A DNA stretch of 64,000 nucleotides, from the NCBI GenBank assembly GCA_016873895.1, contig VGVV01000001.1, positions 413,286 through 477,285 on the forward strand, read 5' to 3'. The position numbers and the translations under genes were made by a program. A model generated the notes under the pieces. The model did not search any database and had not been told where the DNA came from. It saw only the letters and a program-made list of their open reading frames with translations. This DNA is from Ignavibacteria bacterium. GTDB lineage: Bacteria; Bacteroidota; Ignavibacteria; Kapaibacteriales; Kapaibacteriaceae. This document shows, one piece after another, positions 7,589 to 16,267 of this stretch (position 1 is its first letter; each line of letters starts with the position of its first letter).

Positions 7589-10414
7589 GTGAACAATATG
7601 CGCAATGTAGTAAACCCTTTGCTCGAATTGGCTCTATCTCCCACCCGGGTAGCTACGGTGTTGTTGCACCTGCTACGACGTCTATGCTACGTTCTGGTTG
7701 TATACGGATGCTGCATTTCTGCATCTTCTGCCACCGGCGACTCAGAGGGCACGTGGAAGTGGAAGATCATTGGTCCGTTCGAGAACTATAGCGGCGTAGC
7801 CTTTGTGCGCAAGCTCCCGGCAGAGCGTCCGTTTGATACCGCGGCCCATACAAATGCTCGTGGTGGAACAATCCGTTGGCGCGATGTCCAACGGCCGATT
7901 TCAGCCTCAATTGAATTCTCTGAGGCCTGCATTGATCATCACGGCGCGTATATCGCCAATACGTTTGTCGAATCAAGCAGCAGGCAGAGCGTAACTCTGC
8001 ATACAGCTTTTGCCGGAACGCTGGAGATCTATGTTAACGACTCGCTGGCATTTTCCTCCATGCGGGACCTTGTTACCAAAGAGAGTGTTCCTGTAGCGAA
8101 GATCACCTTAGAAAAGGGATGGAATCGCATCATGCTAAAGGCTGGCAACTACGAGGTGCCATTCTGCTTTGTTACCCTCAAGATGGTCGACGCTTCTGAT
8201 GAGATCATGCAGGGGTTGTTATCGACAACAGAACCAAGACTCTACCCACAACGTACCGTCTCGCCCGAGCCCCTTGCCATAACAGACTCACTCTTCACGA
8301 TGGGGTATCTGCGAGATAAGCGATTCGGTGGGTTGGGCAGTGCGATCGAGTCAGAGACCGATGCATTGATGCAACGCGATGTAGCCGATATCATCAAGCA
8401 GGGACAGGGAGCGTTGTTGCTTGACGGACTTCATCGAGCAACAACCTCGTATCCGGAACGCTTCGATGCATGGTTTCTCAAGGCGTACCTACATCACGAA
8501 ATTCAGAATAAGGATTCTGCGATCTACTGCCTCCAACGTGGTCTCGAGCTTGACCCCGGAGCCTATGGCCCTGTCGAGCTTCTGCGCAGACTACAACAAC
8601 AACCCGAACTCTTCAGCTACTTCCGCCCAGTGAATGCTGATAGCATAATCCGATCGACATTCTCGAATAAGCCCCAAACGAATGTGCAGTCAGAGATCGT
8701 TTTGCACGACGAACGCATTTTCGTTCTTGCAGGGGGCTCTGCAGTTGTAGAAGTTGACCAGATCGTACGCATCGCGTCGGACGCAGACATTGCAAAGTTC
8801 TCTGGGTATCGATCAGATGACATCCACAACTCGCTGTCGTTTTCTATTGTCGATTACAAGTACTATGGCGACTCTGCTGTCGCGCAGCCAAAGGATGGCG
8901 GCTTTGTTCTCGATAATATCGAGATGGGCGATCTTGTCCGCATCCGACGCAGATACATTGATCGCGACTCTACGCACATCCCTCTCTACTATCGTCGGCG
9001 GCACGAGCTTCAACGCTCGCAATACACCCGCCGCTCGCGATTCCAAATCATTACGCCTTCTGCAGACCGATTTCAGTGGCGATCATACAACACAATGGCA
9101 GAACCCGAGTATGAAGAAACCCCTCTTGGCTACCGTCTGCTCTGGGATGAAGATTCTCTCGAAGCTCTGCCGAACGAGCCAGATATGCCACGTGCCGACA
9201 TCACGGGGCTGATCGAAGTTGGTACAGTTCCCTCTTGGGAGTATATAGCACAACGATACAACGACGCTTTCGCGCATAACAGTGGCGTTACTCATATGGT
9301 ACGCGACATTATGGACGAGATCGCGCCCGCCTACCGCGAGGATACGCTGAGCAGACGCGAAATCATTCAGCGAGTACGTGAGTACTTCGGCAAGCTCAAT
9401 ACGCGTTTGGAATCAACATCACTTCCACACTGTCGCAGTATTGATGCCGTCATGACCGATGGTCCTAGGTCAGCGTCTGATTATGCAATCATGTTCGTTT
9501 CAATGTTGGCATCGCGCGGCATCAAGGCGCATCCAATGGTTATCGATACAACCACGACGCCATTTCATGCGCCCCCTACTCCCTCTGCTGTTTTCAATCA
9601 TGTGATTGTCGTTGTACCGGGCGACTCGCTTCCATCATTTTTTGATCCTACGGCACGTCCGCTTGAGTCATACTACTCGTTGCCATATAACGTTCGAGGC
9701 GCATTTGGCTTAGTTGTCCGCAAAGGATTGCGCGAGCCGATGTATGTGGCAAACCATAGTGCTATGGTGCGCTACATTGTTGACTACGCGAGTATCAAGC
9801 CTAACGAGGATGGCTCTACAACTGTCGTACAGTCAACCTATACCACCGAGCAAGATTCATCAGTTACACGGACACACATTGCCGAAGCCGATTCTCACAA
9901 GTCTGAGATGCAAGCCATGGGTGACAGCATCTGGTGTCAGCCGGTTGCGGGCAATCACCTTCTTCAATTCTACCGCAGGTCAATTCAGCAACGTGCGTTT
10001 TCAGCTGATCCGAAGGATAGCACACGGCTGCTGGTTGCACTACCATGGAGAAGTGGATTGAAGTATCCGGAGGTTCCGTATGATACAATTCTTCGCAAGA
10101 CACCCTTATTGCGCCGTGCCATGATTGATTCGCTCGTATCAACGTTTGTGATTCACGCGCCAGCGGGCTACACGTTTGCGAAGACTCAACCACGTGGCAT
10201 ATTTAATGTTGAGAGCACGAAGTATTCATTGCTTTCGATACAGAACGGTGATTCTCTCGTTGTTACACGTAAGATCATCATCACACAACCGTATGTTTCT
10301 CCAGAAAGCTATCCGACCTTTCAGGTTTCACACGCCAAGATGATTGAGCTCGACAAACAGCCTGTCATCTTGATTCCGCGCACGAGTTCGGTACCGAAGC
10401 GAAAGAAGAAGTAA
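7589..10414 (+). CDS. DUF3857/transglutaminase-fold protein lacking the catalytic Cys
   Basis: 941 residues if started at the GTG at 7589. A GTG at 7658 gives a cleaner signal peptide ('LLHLLRRLCYVLVVYGCC', cleavage near 'SASSA') and frees space from the divergent stress gene. Domains: beta-rich N-terminus; TPR-like helices at about 250-335 ('AWFLKAYLHHE', 'AIYCLQRGLELDP'); DUF3857 beta domain at about 360-560; transglutaminase core at about 570-720; C-terminal beta region ending in a basic tail. The core keeps 'FNHVIVVV' (His) and 'FFDPTARP' (Asp), but the usual 'GDCKD' is 'RSASD', with Ala629 where Cys is expected. It is therefore probably a binding protein. First gene of a four-gene operon. 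Confidence 0.75.
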   Translation: MNNMRNVVNPLLELALSPTRVATVLLHLLRRLCYVLVVYGCCISASSATGDSEGTWKWKIIGPFENYSGVAFVRKLPAERPFDTAAHTNARGGTIRWRDVQRPISASIEFSEACIDHHGAYIANTFVESSSRQSVTLHTAFAGTLEIYVNDSLAFSSMRDLVTKESVPVAKITLEKGWNRIMLKAGNYEVPFCFVTLKMVDASDEIMQGLLSTTEPRLYPQRTVSPEPLAITDSLFTMGYLRDKRFGGLGSAIESETDALMQRDVADIIKQGQGALLLDGLHRATTSYPERFDAWFLKAYLHHEIQNKDSAIYCLQRGLELDPGAYGPVELLRRLQQQPELFSYFRPVNADSIIRSTFSNKPQTNVQSEIVLHDERIFVLAGGSAVVEVDQIVRIASDADIAKFSGYRSDDIHNSLSFSIVDYKYYGDSAVAQPKDGGFVLDNIEMGDLVRIRRRYIDRDSTHIPLYYRRRHELQRSQYTRRSRFQIITPSADRFQWRSYNTMAEPEYEETPLGYRLLWDEDSLEALPNEPDMPRADITGLIEVGTVPSWEYIAQRYNDAFAHNSGVTHMVRDIMDEIAPAYREDTLSRREIIQRVREYFGKLNTRLESTSLPHCRSIDAVMTDGPRSASDYAIMFVSMLASRGIKAHPMVIDTTTTPFHAPPTPSAVFNHVIVVVPGDSLPSFFDPTARPLESYYSLPYNVRGAFGLVVRKGLREPMYVANHSAMVRYIVDYASIKPNEDGSTTVVQSTYTTEQDSSVTRTHIAEADSHKSEMQAMGDSIWCQPVAGNHLLQFYRRSIQQRAFSADPKDSTRLLVALPWRSGLKYPEVPYDTILRKTPLLRRAMIDSLVSTFVIHAPAGYTFAKTQPRGIFNVESTKYSLLSIQNGDSLVVTRKIIITQPYVSPESYPTFQVSHAKMIELDKQPVILIPRTSSVPKRKKK

Positions 10415-11223
10415 TGAGCTCTGCGGGATTTCCTCAACGCGTTGTCTGCCTTACCGAAGAAACAACCGAAGTTCTCTATGCAATCGGTGCAGAGAATCAC
10501 ATTGTTGGCATCTCCGGCTTTACAGTGCGCCCGCCACATGCGCGCAAGGAAAAGCCAAAGGTTTCAACCTATCTCGATGCCAAGTTCGACGACATCCTTG
10601 CATTGAAGCCAGATGTTGTCTTCGCTTGGTCGGATCTGCAAGCCGACATCTCTGCAGAGCTTATCCGTCGGGGCATAGATGTTGTCTGCTTCAATCATCG
10701 TTCAGTCGATGGAATCCTGTCGATGATTATGCGCCTGTGCTCGTACATGGGATATGCCGAAAAGGGTCATGCATACGCGGTAATGCTGCAAGGCCATGTC
10801 GATCGCGCGAAAGAGTTAGCAACTCTTCGCTCTGTCCGTCCTCGCGTGTATTTCGAGGAATGGTACGACCCTCTCATCACGGGCATCTGCTGGGTAAGTG
10901 AGATCATCGAGATCTGCGGCGGCATTGATGTGTTTGCCGAAAACCGCGCGCATCCGAATGCAAGGGAGCGCATTCTTGCCGATATGCATGAGCCCCTTCG
11001 CAGAAATCCTGACATCATGCTTGCGTCATGGTGCGGCAAGATGCTGAAGCCCGAACGCATTATAGCGCGCGCAGGCTGGGGATCGTTTCGTCCGCATGCC
11101 ACAGGCTTTCTGCGCGAAATCCCCTCACCCATTATTCTGCAGCCAGGCCCTGCCGCGCTAACTGACGGCATAACTGCCGTGATGAGCATCTTCGATGAAT
11201 GGGACGGGGCTGGCAGACCATGA
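10414..11223 (+). CDS. BtuF/FepB-like periplasmic-binding-fold protein without signal peptide
   Basis: 269 residues of the COG0614 type (cobalamin/Fe-siderophore binding). Recognisable are 'RVVCLTEETTEVLYAIGA', 'DDILALKPDVVFAW' and 'YFEEWYDPLITGICWVSEIIEICGG'. The family normally feeds an ABC importer from the periplasm, but this one starts directly in the fold with no export signal and no BtuCD genes nearby. Many FCB genomes carry such cytoplasm-predicted forms, and their role is unclear. The ATG overlaps the previous stop (TAATG), giving tight translational coupling; the next gene overlaps by ATGA. Confidence 0.75.
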   Translation: MSSAGFPQRVVCLTEETTEVLYAIGAENHIVGISGFTVRPPHARKEKPKVSTYLDAKFDDILALKPDVVFAWSDLQADISAELIRRGIDVVCFNHRSVDGILSMIMRLCSYMGYAEKGHAYAVMLQGHVDRAKELATLRSVRPRVYFEEWYDPLITGICWVSEIIEICGGIDVFAENRAHPNARERILADMHEPLRRNPDIMLASWCGKMLKPERIIARAGWGSFRPHATGFLREIPSPIILQPGPAALTDGITAVMSIFDEWDGAGRP

Positions 11224-11915
11224 AGCACATCGCGCATACATCATCCCGCATCGATGCAATCATTTGTCTGAAGGGTCAAGCCCCCTCAATGACATTGATT
11301 GAGCTCTTTGCCGACGTACCTATCATCGCCGCCGATGGCGCTGCTAACCTTCTTTACAATCTTGAGATCTTGCCCGAGTACATCGTCGGCGATCTTGATT
11401 CTGTATTGCCCGAAGTGCTCGATGCAATGCGCGAGACAACGGAGATCATTGTCGAAGTCGATCAAGACATCAACGACTTTGAGAAAGCCTTTCGATTTGC
11501 GCAGCAGATGCTTTGGAAGCGCGTGCTTGTCACAGGCATCCACGGTGGAGATCTTGAGCACACGCTCAACAATTGGTCGGTGCTGATGCGCTTTGGTGCG
11601 AACATGGATATCATAGCGATTGATGGCGAGCGAATAGGTATGCCACTGTACGCAAATACAAGCTATCAGTCGGAGATGGATGAGATTATCTCTCTGATAC
11701 CACAACCCGAAGCAACCCTGACCACGCGCGGCTTAGCATGGCCGCTTACCCTAGAGTCTCTCACGCTAGGTTTGCGCGAGGGGGCTCGCAATCGATCGAC
11801 AGGCGAGCATGTTGAACTGGAGATCCATAGCGGCGCTGTGTTCATGTTCGTGGACGCACGCCTGCCGCTTCTGCCTGCCACTACCCAACCCGCTATATTG
11901 CAGGATGAGTCGTAA
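11220..11915 (+). CDS. Thiamine pyrophosphokinase
   Basis: 231 residues from the ATG at 11220, which overlaps the preceding TGA as ATGA; a start 21 bases earlier is less likely. Signatures: 'IAADGAANLL', the metal-binding 'VGDLDSV', 'DQDINDFEKAF' and 'GIHGGDLEHTLNN', in the order of the TPK catalytic domain, followed by the C-terminal thiamine-binding beta domain ('GLAWPLTLESLTLG'). It transfers pyrophosphate from ATP to thiamine to give thiamine diphosphate, the salvage route. Located between a BtuF-like protein and an esterase; no TPP riboswitch is apparent. Confidence 0.88.
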   Translation: MKHIAHTSSRIDAIICLKGQAPSMTLIELFADVPIIAADGAANLLYNLEILPEYIVGDLDSVLPEVLDAMRETTEIIVEVDQDINDFEKAFRFAQQMLWKRVLVTGIHGGDLEHTLNNWSVLMRFGANMDIIAIDGERIGMPLYANTSYQSEMDEIISLIPQPEATLTTRGLAWPLTLESLTLGLREGARNRSTGEHVELEIHSGAVFMFVDARLPLLPATTQPAILQDES

Positions 11916-12648
11916 CATCACCCAGTGGCACAGTCCACGTCTGAACAAGTCCATGGAGATCTGCGTCTACGGAACATTCGGAGTTCCTATTCTGATGTTC
12001 CCTAGTGCGGCAGCAGACTATCTTGAATACGAGCGGTTTCATCTGATTGATTCTGTGCAGCAGTTCATTGACGTAGGTATCGTGAAGCTGTACTCGATCA
12101 ACAGCATCAACAGTGAATCATGGCTTAACCATTCGATGTCGGGCAGAGACAAGGCAATACGTCATCAGCAGTACAACGCCTACATCACCGACGAAGTTGT
12201 GCCATTCATCCAAGACACGTCTGGTGGCCCCTTACCTATCCTTACTGCTGGTGTATCGCTTGGCGCATTCCATGCAGTAAACTCTCTCTTCCGTAGACCT
12301 GATCTATTCGACGGCGTGCTGGCCATGAGCGGCGTGTATGATCTGCATGCCTACTCAAAGGGCTACTTCGACGAAGACTGTTACTTCAATTCGCCAATGG
12401 ATTACCTGCCAAACCTCTCAGATGATTCGATCCTTACAATGCTGCGCAGCAAGAAGCACATTCACATCGCAACCGGCAGTGGAGCCTATGAAGATCCATC
12501 AGCATCAATGGCCCTAGGGGCAGTGCTCCACGCAAAAGGAATCCCCCACACCTTAGACGTGTGGACACAAGACTATACACATGATTGGCCTACGTGGCGC
12601 GCTATGCTGCCAGCACTTATTGAGCAAAGAGTAGCATGTAGCGAGTAG
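11905..12648 (+). CDS. Alpha/beta-hydrolase, COG4947-type esterase
   Basis: 247 residues from the ATG at 11905 ('MSRNITQWHSP'), overlapping the kinase gene by 11 bases. Nucleophile elbow 'GVSLGAFHA', N-terminal 'YGTFGVPILMFPSAAAD', and C-terminal 'DYTHDWPTW' supplying the likely His. Similar proteins are annotated as putative esterases; the substrate is unknown. The extreme C-terminus 'VACSE' and TAG stop fall in a GTAGCGA heptamer array. Last gene of the operon. Confidence 0.8.
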   Translation: MSRNITQWHSPRLNKSMEICVYGTFGVPILMFPSAAADYLEYERFHLIDSVQQFIDVGIVKLYSINSINSESWLNHSMSGRDKAIRHQQYNAYITDEVVPFIQDTSGGPLPILTAGVSLGAFHAVNSLFRRPDLFDGVLAMSGVYDLHAYSKGYFDEDCYFNSPMDYLPNLSDDSILTMLRSKKHIHIATGSGAYEDPSASMALGAVLHAKGIPHTLDVWTQDYTHDWPTWRAMLPALIEQRVACSE

Positions 12649-12651
12649 TGA
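12631..12651. repeat. Heptanucleotide array (GTAGCAT/GTAGCGA/GTAGTGA)
   Basis: Three period-7 units, the opposite-strand form of TCGCTAC. They overlap the last codons and TAG stop of the esterase gene. Confidence 0.7.
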
Positions 12652-12670
12652 GCCATCGGCTCGCACCTAC

Positions 12671-12910
12671 CTAGCCTTCAAGCTCATCAAGATTGATGTC
12701 TTCGTCTTCGCCTAGATCAAAACTAAAGTCGTCTTCGCCAGCGGCGGCATGCAGAATCTCGCGCGCCTCTTCGAGATCGTCTTCAAAAACCATCAGATTG
12801 TGTCCTCCAGACTGATCGTCCTTGATTTTGTGATCTATGCCTGAAGCTTTCAGCTTCGAGGCAAGAAGTTGGGCTTCCATTTCATTGGTACAAGATGCGA
12901 GCAAGATCAT
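12671..12910 (-). CDS. DUF2007-type small putative signal-transducing protein
   Basis: 79 residues. 'EMEAQLLASKLKASGIDHKI' followed by 'LMVFEDDLEEAREILHAA' matches the DUF2007 fold (GlnB-like half), and the tail is strongly acidic. The molecular role is not established; the family is often called 'putative signal transducing protein'. It is the last gene of a minus-strand run starting at 20 kb, 14 bases after the secreted unknown gene. Confidence 0.75.
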   Translation of the reverse strand: MILLASCTNEMEAQLLASKLKASGIDHKIKDDQSGGHNLMVFEDDLEEAREILHAAAGEDDFSFDLGEDEDINLDELEG

Positions 12911-12924
12911 AGAATCACCATTAT

Positions 12925-13548
12925 CTAATTCTTTGGTTGAAGGTACTTTTTAGCCTTCACCGGGTTCGCGTCCATCCACTTCTTTGCCTCATCATTGAGG
13001 ATAGTGAATGTTCGTTTTTGATGGGCTTGCTTTAATTCTGAAAGAGGATTTGAGAACGACCAAATGATACACCATGTGCCAGATACAAGCAGATCATCTT
13101 TTGTATCAACACCTGGCGTTTTTTCATCCGACTTATATAAGAATTTACAAATCTGCTTGCGAGTATCGGTCGGAAGGGGTTGATTCCAGCGCGCATATAT
13201 TATCGCACCACCCTCTTTCCCATCATATACCTGTATCAGGAGCTCATCGGGTTTTCCAATAGTTGGTAGCGCCTTCTTCCAGTCTTTGAGAATCTTCGTA
13301 ACAGCAGGTGTTGCGGCTCTGCTCTTCTTGGCTGGAGTATATCCAGCTGGCTCCTCTCCCGTTTGGTATGGGAAGCGCGAAAATGGCAGCTCTATCTCGA
13401 GTGGCAGCTTAGAAAAATCATATCTGGTTGTGACAGATTGCACAGTCACGTTCTTGCCCATTTGTTTTACAGCAGCATTGATGTCCGGCTGAGCAACAAC
13501 AGTTACACGCAGATGCAACGTAACAACACAAATGGTGATATGGAGCAT
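12925..13548 (-). CDS. Secreted protein of unknown function
   Basis: 207 residues from the ATG at 13548, which lies 4 bases after the EttA stop; the frame reaches further upstream only inside the EttA gene. A signal peptide ('MLHITICVVTLHLRVTVVAQ') precedes a lysine-rich mature part with 'KILKDWKKALPTIGKPDELL' and 'WCIIWSFSNPLSEL'. I do not recognise a family. Position suggests co-transcription with EttA. Confidence 0.55.
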   Translation of the reverse strand: MLHITICVVTLHLRVTVVAQPDINAAVKQMGKNVTVQSVTTRYDFSKLPLEIELPFSRFPYQTGEEPAGYTPAKKSRAATPAVTKILKDWKKALPTIGKPDELLIQVYDGKEGGAIIYARWNQPLPTDTRKQICKFLYKSDEKTPGVDTKDDLLVSGTWCIIWSFSNPLSELKQAHQKRTFTILNDEAKKWMDANPVKAKKYLQPKN

Positions 13549-13552
13549 GAGA

Positions 13553-15235
13553 TTAGTCACGCGTGAGCTTTCTGTAGGATATGCGATGTGGACGTTCAGC
13601 ATCGATACCAAGGCGCTTACGACGGTCTTCTTCGTACTGTGAATAGTTTCCATCATACCAGACAACGTTACTGTCGCCCTCGAATGCCAAAATATGCGTT
13701 GCGATACGATCTAAGAACCATCGATCGTGAGAAATGACTACAGCGCAACCTGCAAAGCTTTGCAGGGCTTCTTCAAGCGCACGAAGGGTGTTCACGTCCA
13801 GATCGTTTGTTGGCTCGTCCAGCATGAGGACATTAGCCCCTTCTTTGAGCATCTTGGCAAGGTGGACTCGGTTGCGTTCGCCGCCGGAGAGCTGGGTAAC
13901 GAGCTTCTGCTGGTCCGAACCGCTGAAGTTGAAGCGCGCTACGTATGCACGTGAGTTCACTTCGCGATTGCTGAGCATCACAACGTCGAGGCCGTCGGTG
14001 ATCTCCTGCCAGATGGACTTCTTGGGGTCGAGCGGACGGTTCTGATCGATGTAGCCGAGTTTGACAGTTTCGCCGACAGAGAATGTCCCTGCATCTGGCT
14101 GTAGCTCTCCCGTGATCATCTTGAACAGCGTTGTTTTACCAGCGCCGTTCGCACCAATCACGCCGATAATGCCGCCTGGTGGAAGAGAGAAGCTGAGGTT
14201 CTCATACAACAGCTTATCGCCAAAGGCCTTTGTGATTCCTTGGGCATCAATCACCTTGTCTCCAAGACGTGGCCCAACAGGAATAAAGATTTCCATCTCT
14301 TCGTTACGCTTGACGGTTTCTTCGCCGAGAAGCTTCTCGTATGCAGAGATACGCGCCTTGTTCTTTGCATGACGTCCCTTCGGATTCATGCGCACCCATT
14401 CGAGCTCTTCCTTCAGGGCCTTTTGACGCTTGGATTCCTGCTTCTCTTCTTGTGCAAGGCGGGCAGACTTCTGCTCCAACCAGCTCGTGTAGTTACCCTC
14501 GAACGGAATACCATGTCCGTTATCGAGTTCCAGAATCCAGCCAGCCACGTTGTCGAGGAAGTAACGGTCGTGGGTAACAGCGATGACAGTTCCTTCGTAA
14601 TCGTGCAGGTGACGCTCAAGCCAGGAGATTGATTCGGCATCAAGGTGGTTCGTTGGCTCGTCCAGAAGCAATACGTCTGGACGCTTCAGGAGCAAGCGCA
14701 CAAGAGCAACGCGGCGGCGCTCACCACCGGAGATCACACTGATGAGTGTGTCAGGGGGAGGACATCTCAACGCATCCATTGCCATCTCGAGCTTTGAGTC
14801 GATATCCCATGCACCGATAGCATCAATACGCTCTTGGAGCTTTGCCTGCTGGTCCATGAGCTTCTCGAAATCTGCGTCAGGATCGGCAAACTTCTCGCTG
14901 ATCGCATTGTATTCGCGCAACAGCGTTACGGCCTCTACAGCCCCTTCTTCAACAACCTCGCGAACGGTCTTGTTGGGATCGAGCTCTGGCTCTTGCGACA
15001 GATACCCGAAGGTTACGTCCTTGTTCTTCGTGATCTGGCCTACGTATTCGTCGTCGAGTCCTGCAATGATCTTCAGGAGCGTGGACTTACCAGCGCCGTT
15101 CAGACCGAGCACGCCGATCTTCGCGCCGTAGAAGAAGCTCAGATAGATATCGCGTAATACTTGGCGGTTCGGCTTATAGATCTTGCCGACACCTACCATG
15201 CTAAAAATGATCTTTTGGGATTCTTGTGCTGCCAT
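13553..15235 (-). CDS. ettA: ABC-F translation factor EttA
   Basis: 560 residues with two ABC cassettes and no membrane domain. Walker A 'GLNGAGKST' and 'GANGAGKTT', signatures 'ISGGERRRV' and 'LSGGERNRV', Walker B 'LLLDEPTNHLD' and 'LMLDEPTNDLD'. The inter-domain P-site-tRNA interaction motif is the charged region at about 240-310. Length and the tail 'YEEDRRKRLG' fit EttA (about 555 residues) rather than Uup or YheS. EttA binds the ribosomal E site and regulates entry into elongation according to ADP/ATP ratio. Flanked by a formimidoylglutamase-like gene 36 bases upstream. Confidence 0.93.
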   Translation of the reverse strand: MAAQESQKIIFSMVGVGKIYKPNRQVLRDIYLSFFYGAKIGVLGLNGAGKSTLLKIIAGLDDEYVGQITKNKDVTFGYLSQEPELDPNKTVREVVEEGAVEAVTLLREYNAISEKFADPDADFEKLMDQQAKLQERIDAIGAWDIDSKLEMAMDALRCPPPDTLISVISGGERRRVALVRLLLKRPDVLLLDEPTNHLDAESISWLERHLHDYEGTVIAVTHDRYFLDNVAGWILELDNGHGIPFEGNYTSWLEQKSARLAQEEKQESKRQKALKEELEWVRMNPKGRHAKNKARISAYEKLLGEETVKRNEEMEIFIPVGPRLGDKVIDAQGITKAFGDKLLYENLSFSLPPGGIIGVIGANGAGKTTLFKMITGELQPDAGTFSVGETVKLGYIDQNRPLDPKKSIWQEITDGLDVVMLSNREVNSRAYVARFNFSGSDQQKLVTQLSGGERNRVHLAKMLKEGANVLMLDEPTNDLDVNTLRALEEALQSFAGCAVVISHDRWFLDRIATHILAFEGDSNVVWYDGNYSQYEEDRRKRLGIDAERPHRISYRKLTRD

Positions 15236-15271
15236 AGGGCGCGAATTTACGATGCAGAGGTGTATCTGACC

Positions 15272-16264
15272 CTACATCAACCGCTGTGCAAAACCCATGA
15301 TAAGGTCGTGCACAAGCGTTGCTGCAAGTTTCGAGGTACGATTATCCTGATCAAGTGTGGGGTTTACTTCTACTACATCGAACGCTCGAAGCTTGCCGGA
15401 GGATGCTGCTCGACGCAGAATTTGGGAAACTTCATGTGGTGCAAATCCATCGGCAGCGGGGGCACTCGCACCCGGGGCGTAGCCCGAGGCAATGGCATCA
15501 ATATCGAGAGATACATATGCACTTTCTGCCCTACTAACAACCTGCCATGCCCCTTCCCACGAGCCTGTAAGGCCACTGGCACGTATGTCGTCTAGCATCC
15601 AGACATGTGCGCCAGACTCTTTGAGAAAGTCTAGGTGTGCACGTGCAACCACAGAGTGCTGAAGACCAAACTCGACAAAACTTCCAGGGAGCAAGTTTGA
15701 CTGCTGTTGTGAAAGCATTTGATAAAACGGCGAACCCGAATGGGACCTTCCATCTTTCAGGGGGCGCACATCAGCATGCGCATCAATGTTAACTACCCCA
15801 TAGGGTGTCCCGATTGTCTCCATCGCACGTATCGTTGGCCACGCTGTGTCGTGTCCCCCACCTACTATGATAGGCACGTATCCATGAGCCAACACTTGAG
15901 TTACAACGTCATATTGCTCGTCATGAATCTGCTCGAGCGTCTTGCCGTCTGTTACAATGTCTCCAGCATCAGCAACAACTAACTCCTCGTTACGAACAAG
16001 CTGTTCAAATGATGATATGGCAAGTTTACTGAAGGCCCTGCGGAATGCGGCAGGTGCGAAAGCGGCACCTGGACGTCCACCGTTTCGCTCTACTCCGATA
16101 TGTTGTGGGACACCGATAATCACAAAGACACATTTCGTTCCACTTGGAACGTCTGATTCATAGCGAAGTATATCGCCAATACGGAGATCGTCTTGATCAT
16201 GCGACCGAAAGATCAGCGATTGATCTGGTGGTTGCAGAGTCTTGAGAAAACTATCGCTGCCCAT
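15272..16264 (-). CDS. Ureohydrolase, formimidoylglutamase-like
   Basis: 330 residues of the arginase/agmatinase/HutG superfamily. Binuclear Mn ligands are visible in 'VVGGGHDTAW', 'NIDAHADVRPL' and 'SLDIDAI'; 'RSHSGSPFYQML' after the DAHAD motif is characteristic of formimidoylglutamase, which releases formamide from N-formimidoyl-glutamate in histidine breakdown. No other hut genes lie nearby, so substrate is inferred from motif only; agmatinase or arginase activity is possible. Its start is 3 bases from the stop of the PNGase F-like gene. Confidence 0.8.
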   Translation of the reverse strand: MGSDSFLKTLQPPDQSLIFRSHDQDDLRIGDILRYESDVPSGTKCVFVIIGVPQHIGVERNGGRPGAAFAPAAFRRAFSKLAISSFEQLVRNEELVVADAGDIVTDGKTLEQIHDEQYDVVTQVLAHGYVPIIVGGGHDTAWPTIRAMETIGTPYGVVNIDAHADVRPLKDGRSHSGSPFYQMLSQQQSNLLPGSFVEFGLQHSVVARAHLDFLKESGAHVWMLDDIRASGLTGSWEGAWQVVSRAESAYVSLDIDAIASGYAPGASAPAADGFAPHEVSQILRRAASSGKLRAFDVVEVNPTLDQDNRTSKLAATLVHDLIMGFAQRLM

Positions 16265-16267
16265 TGT

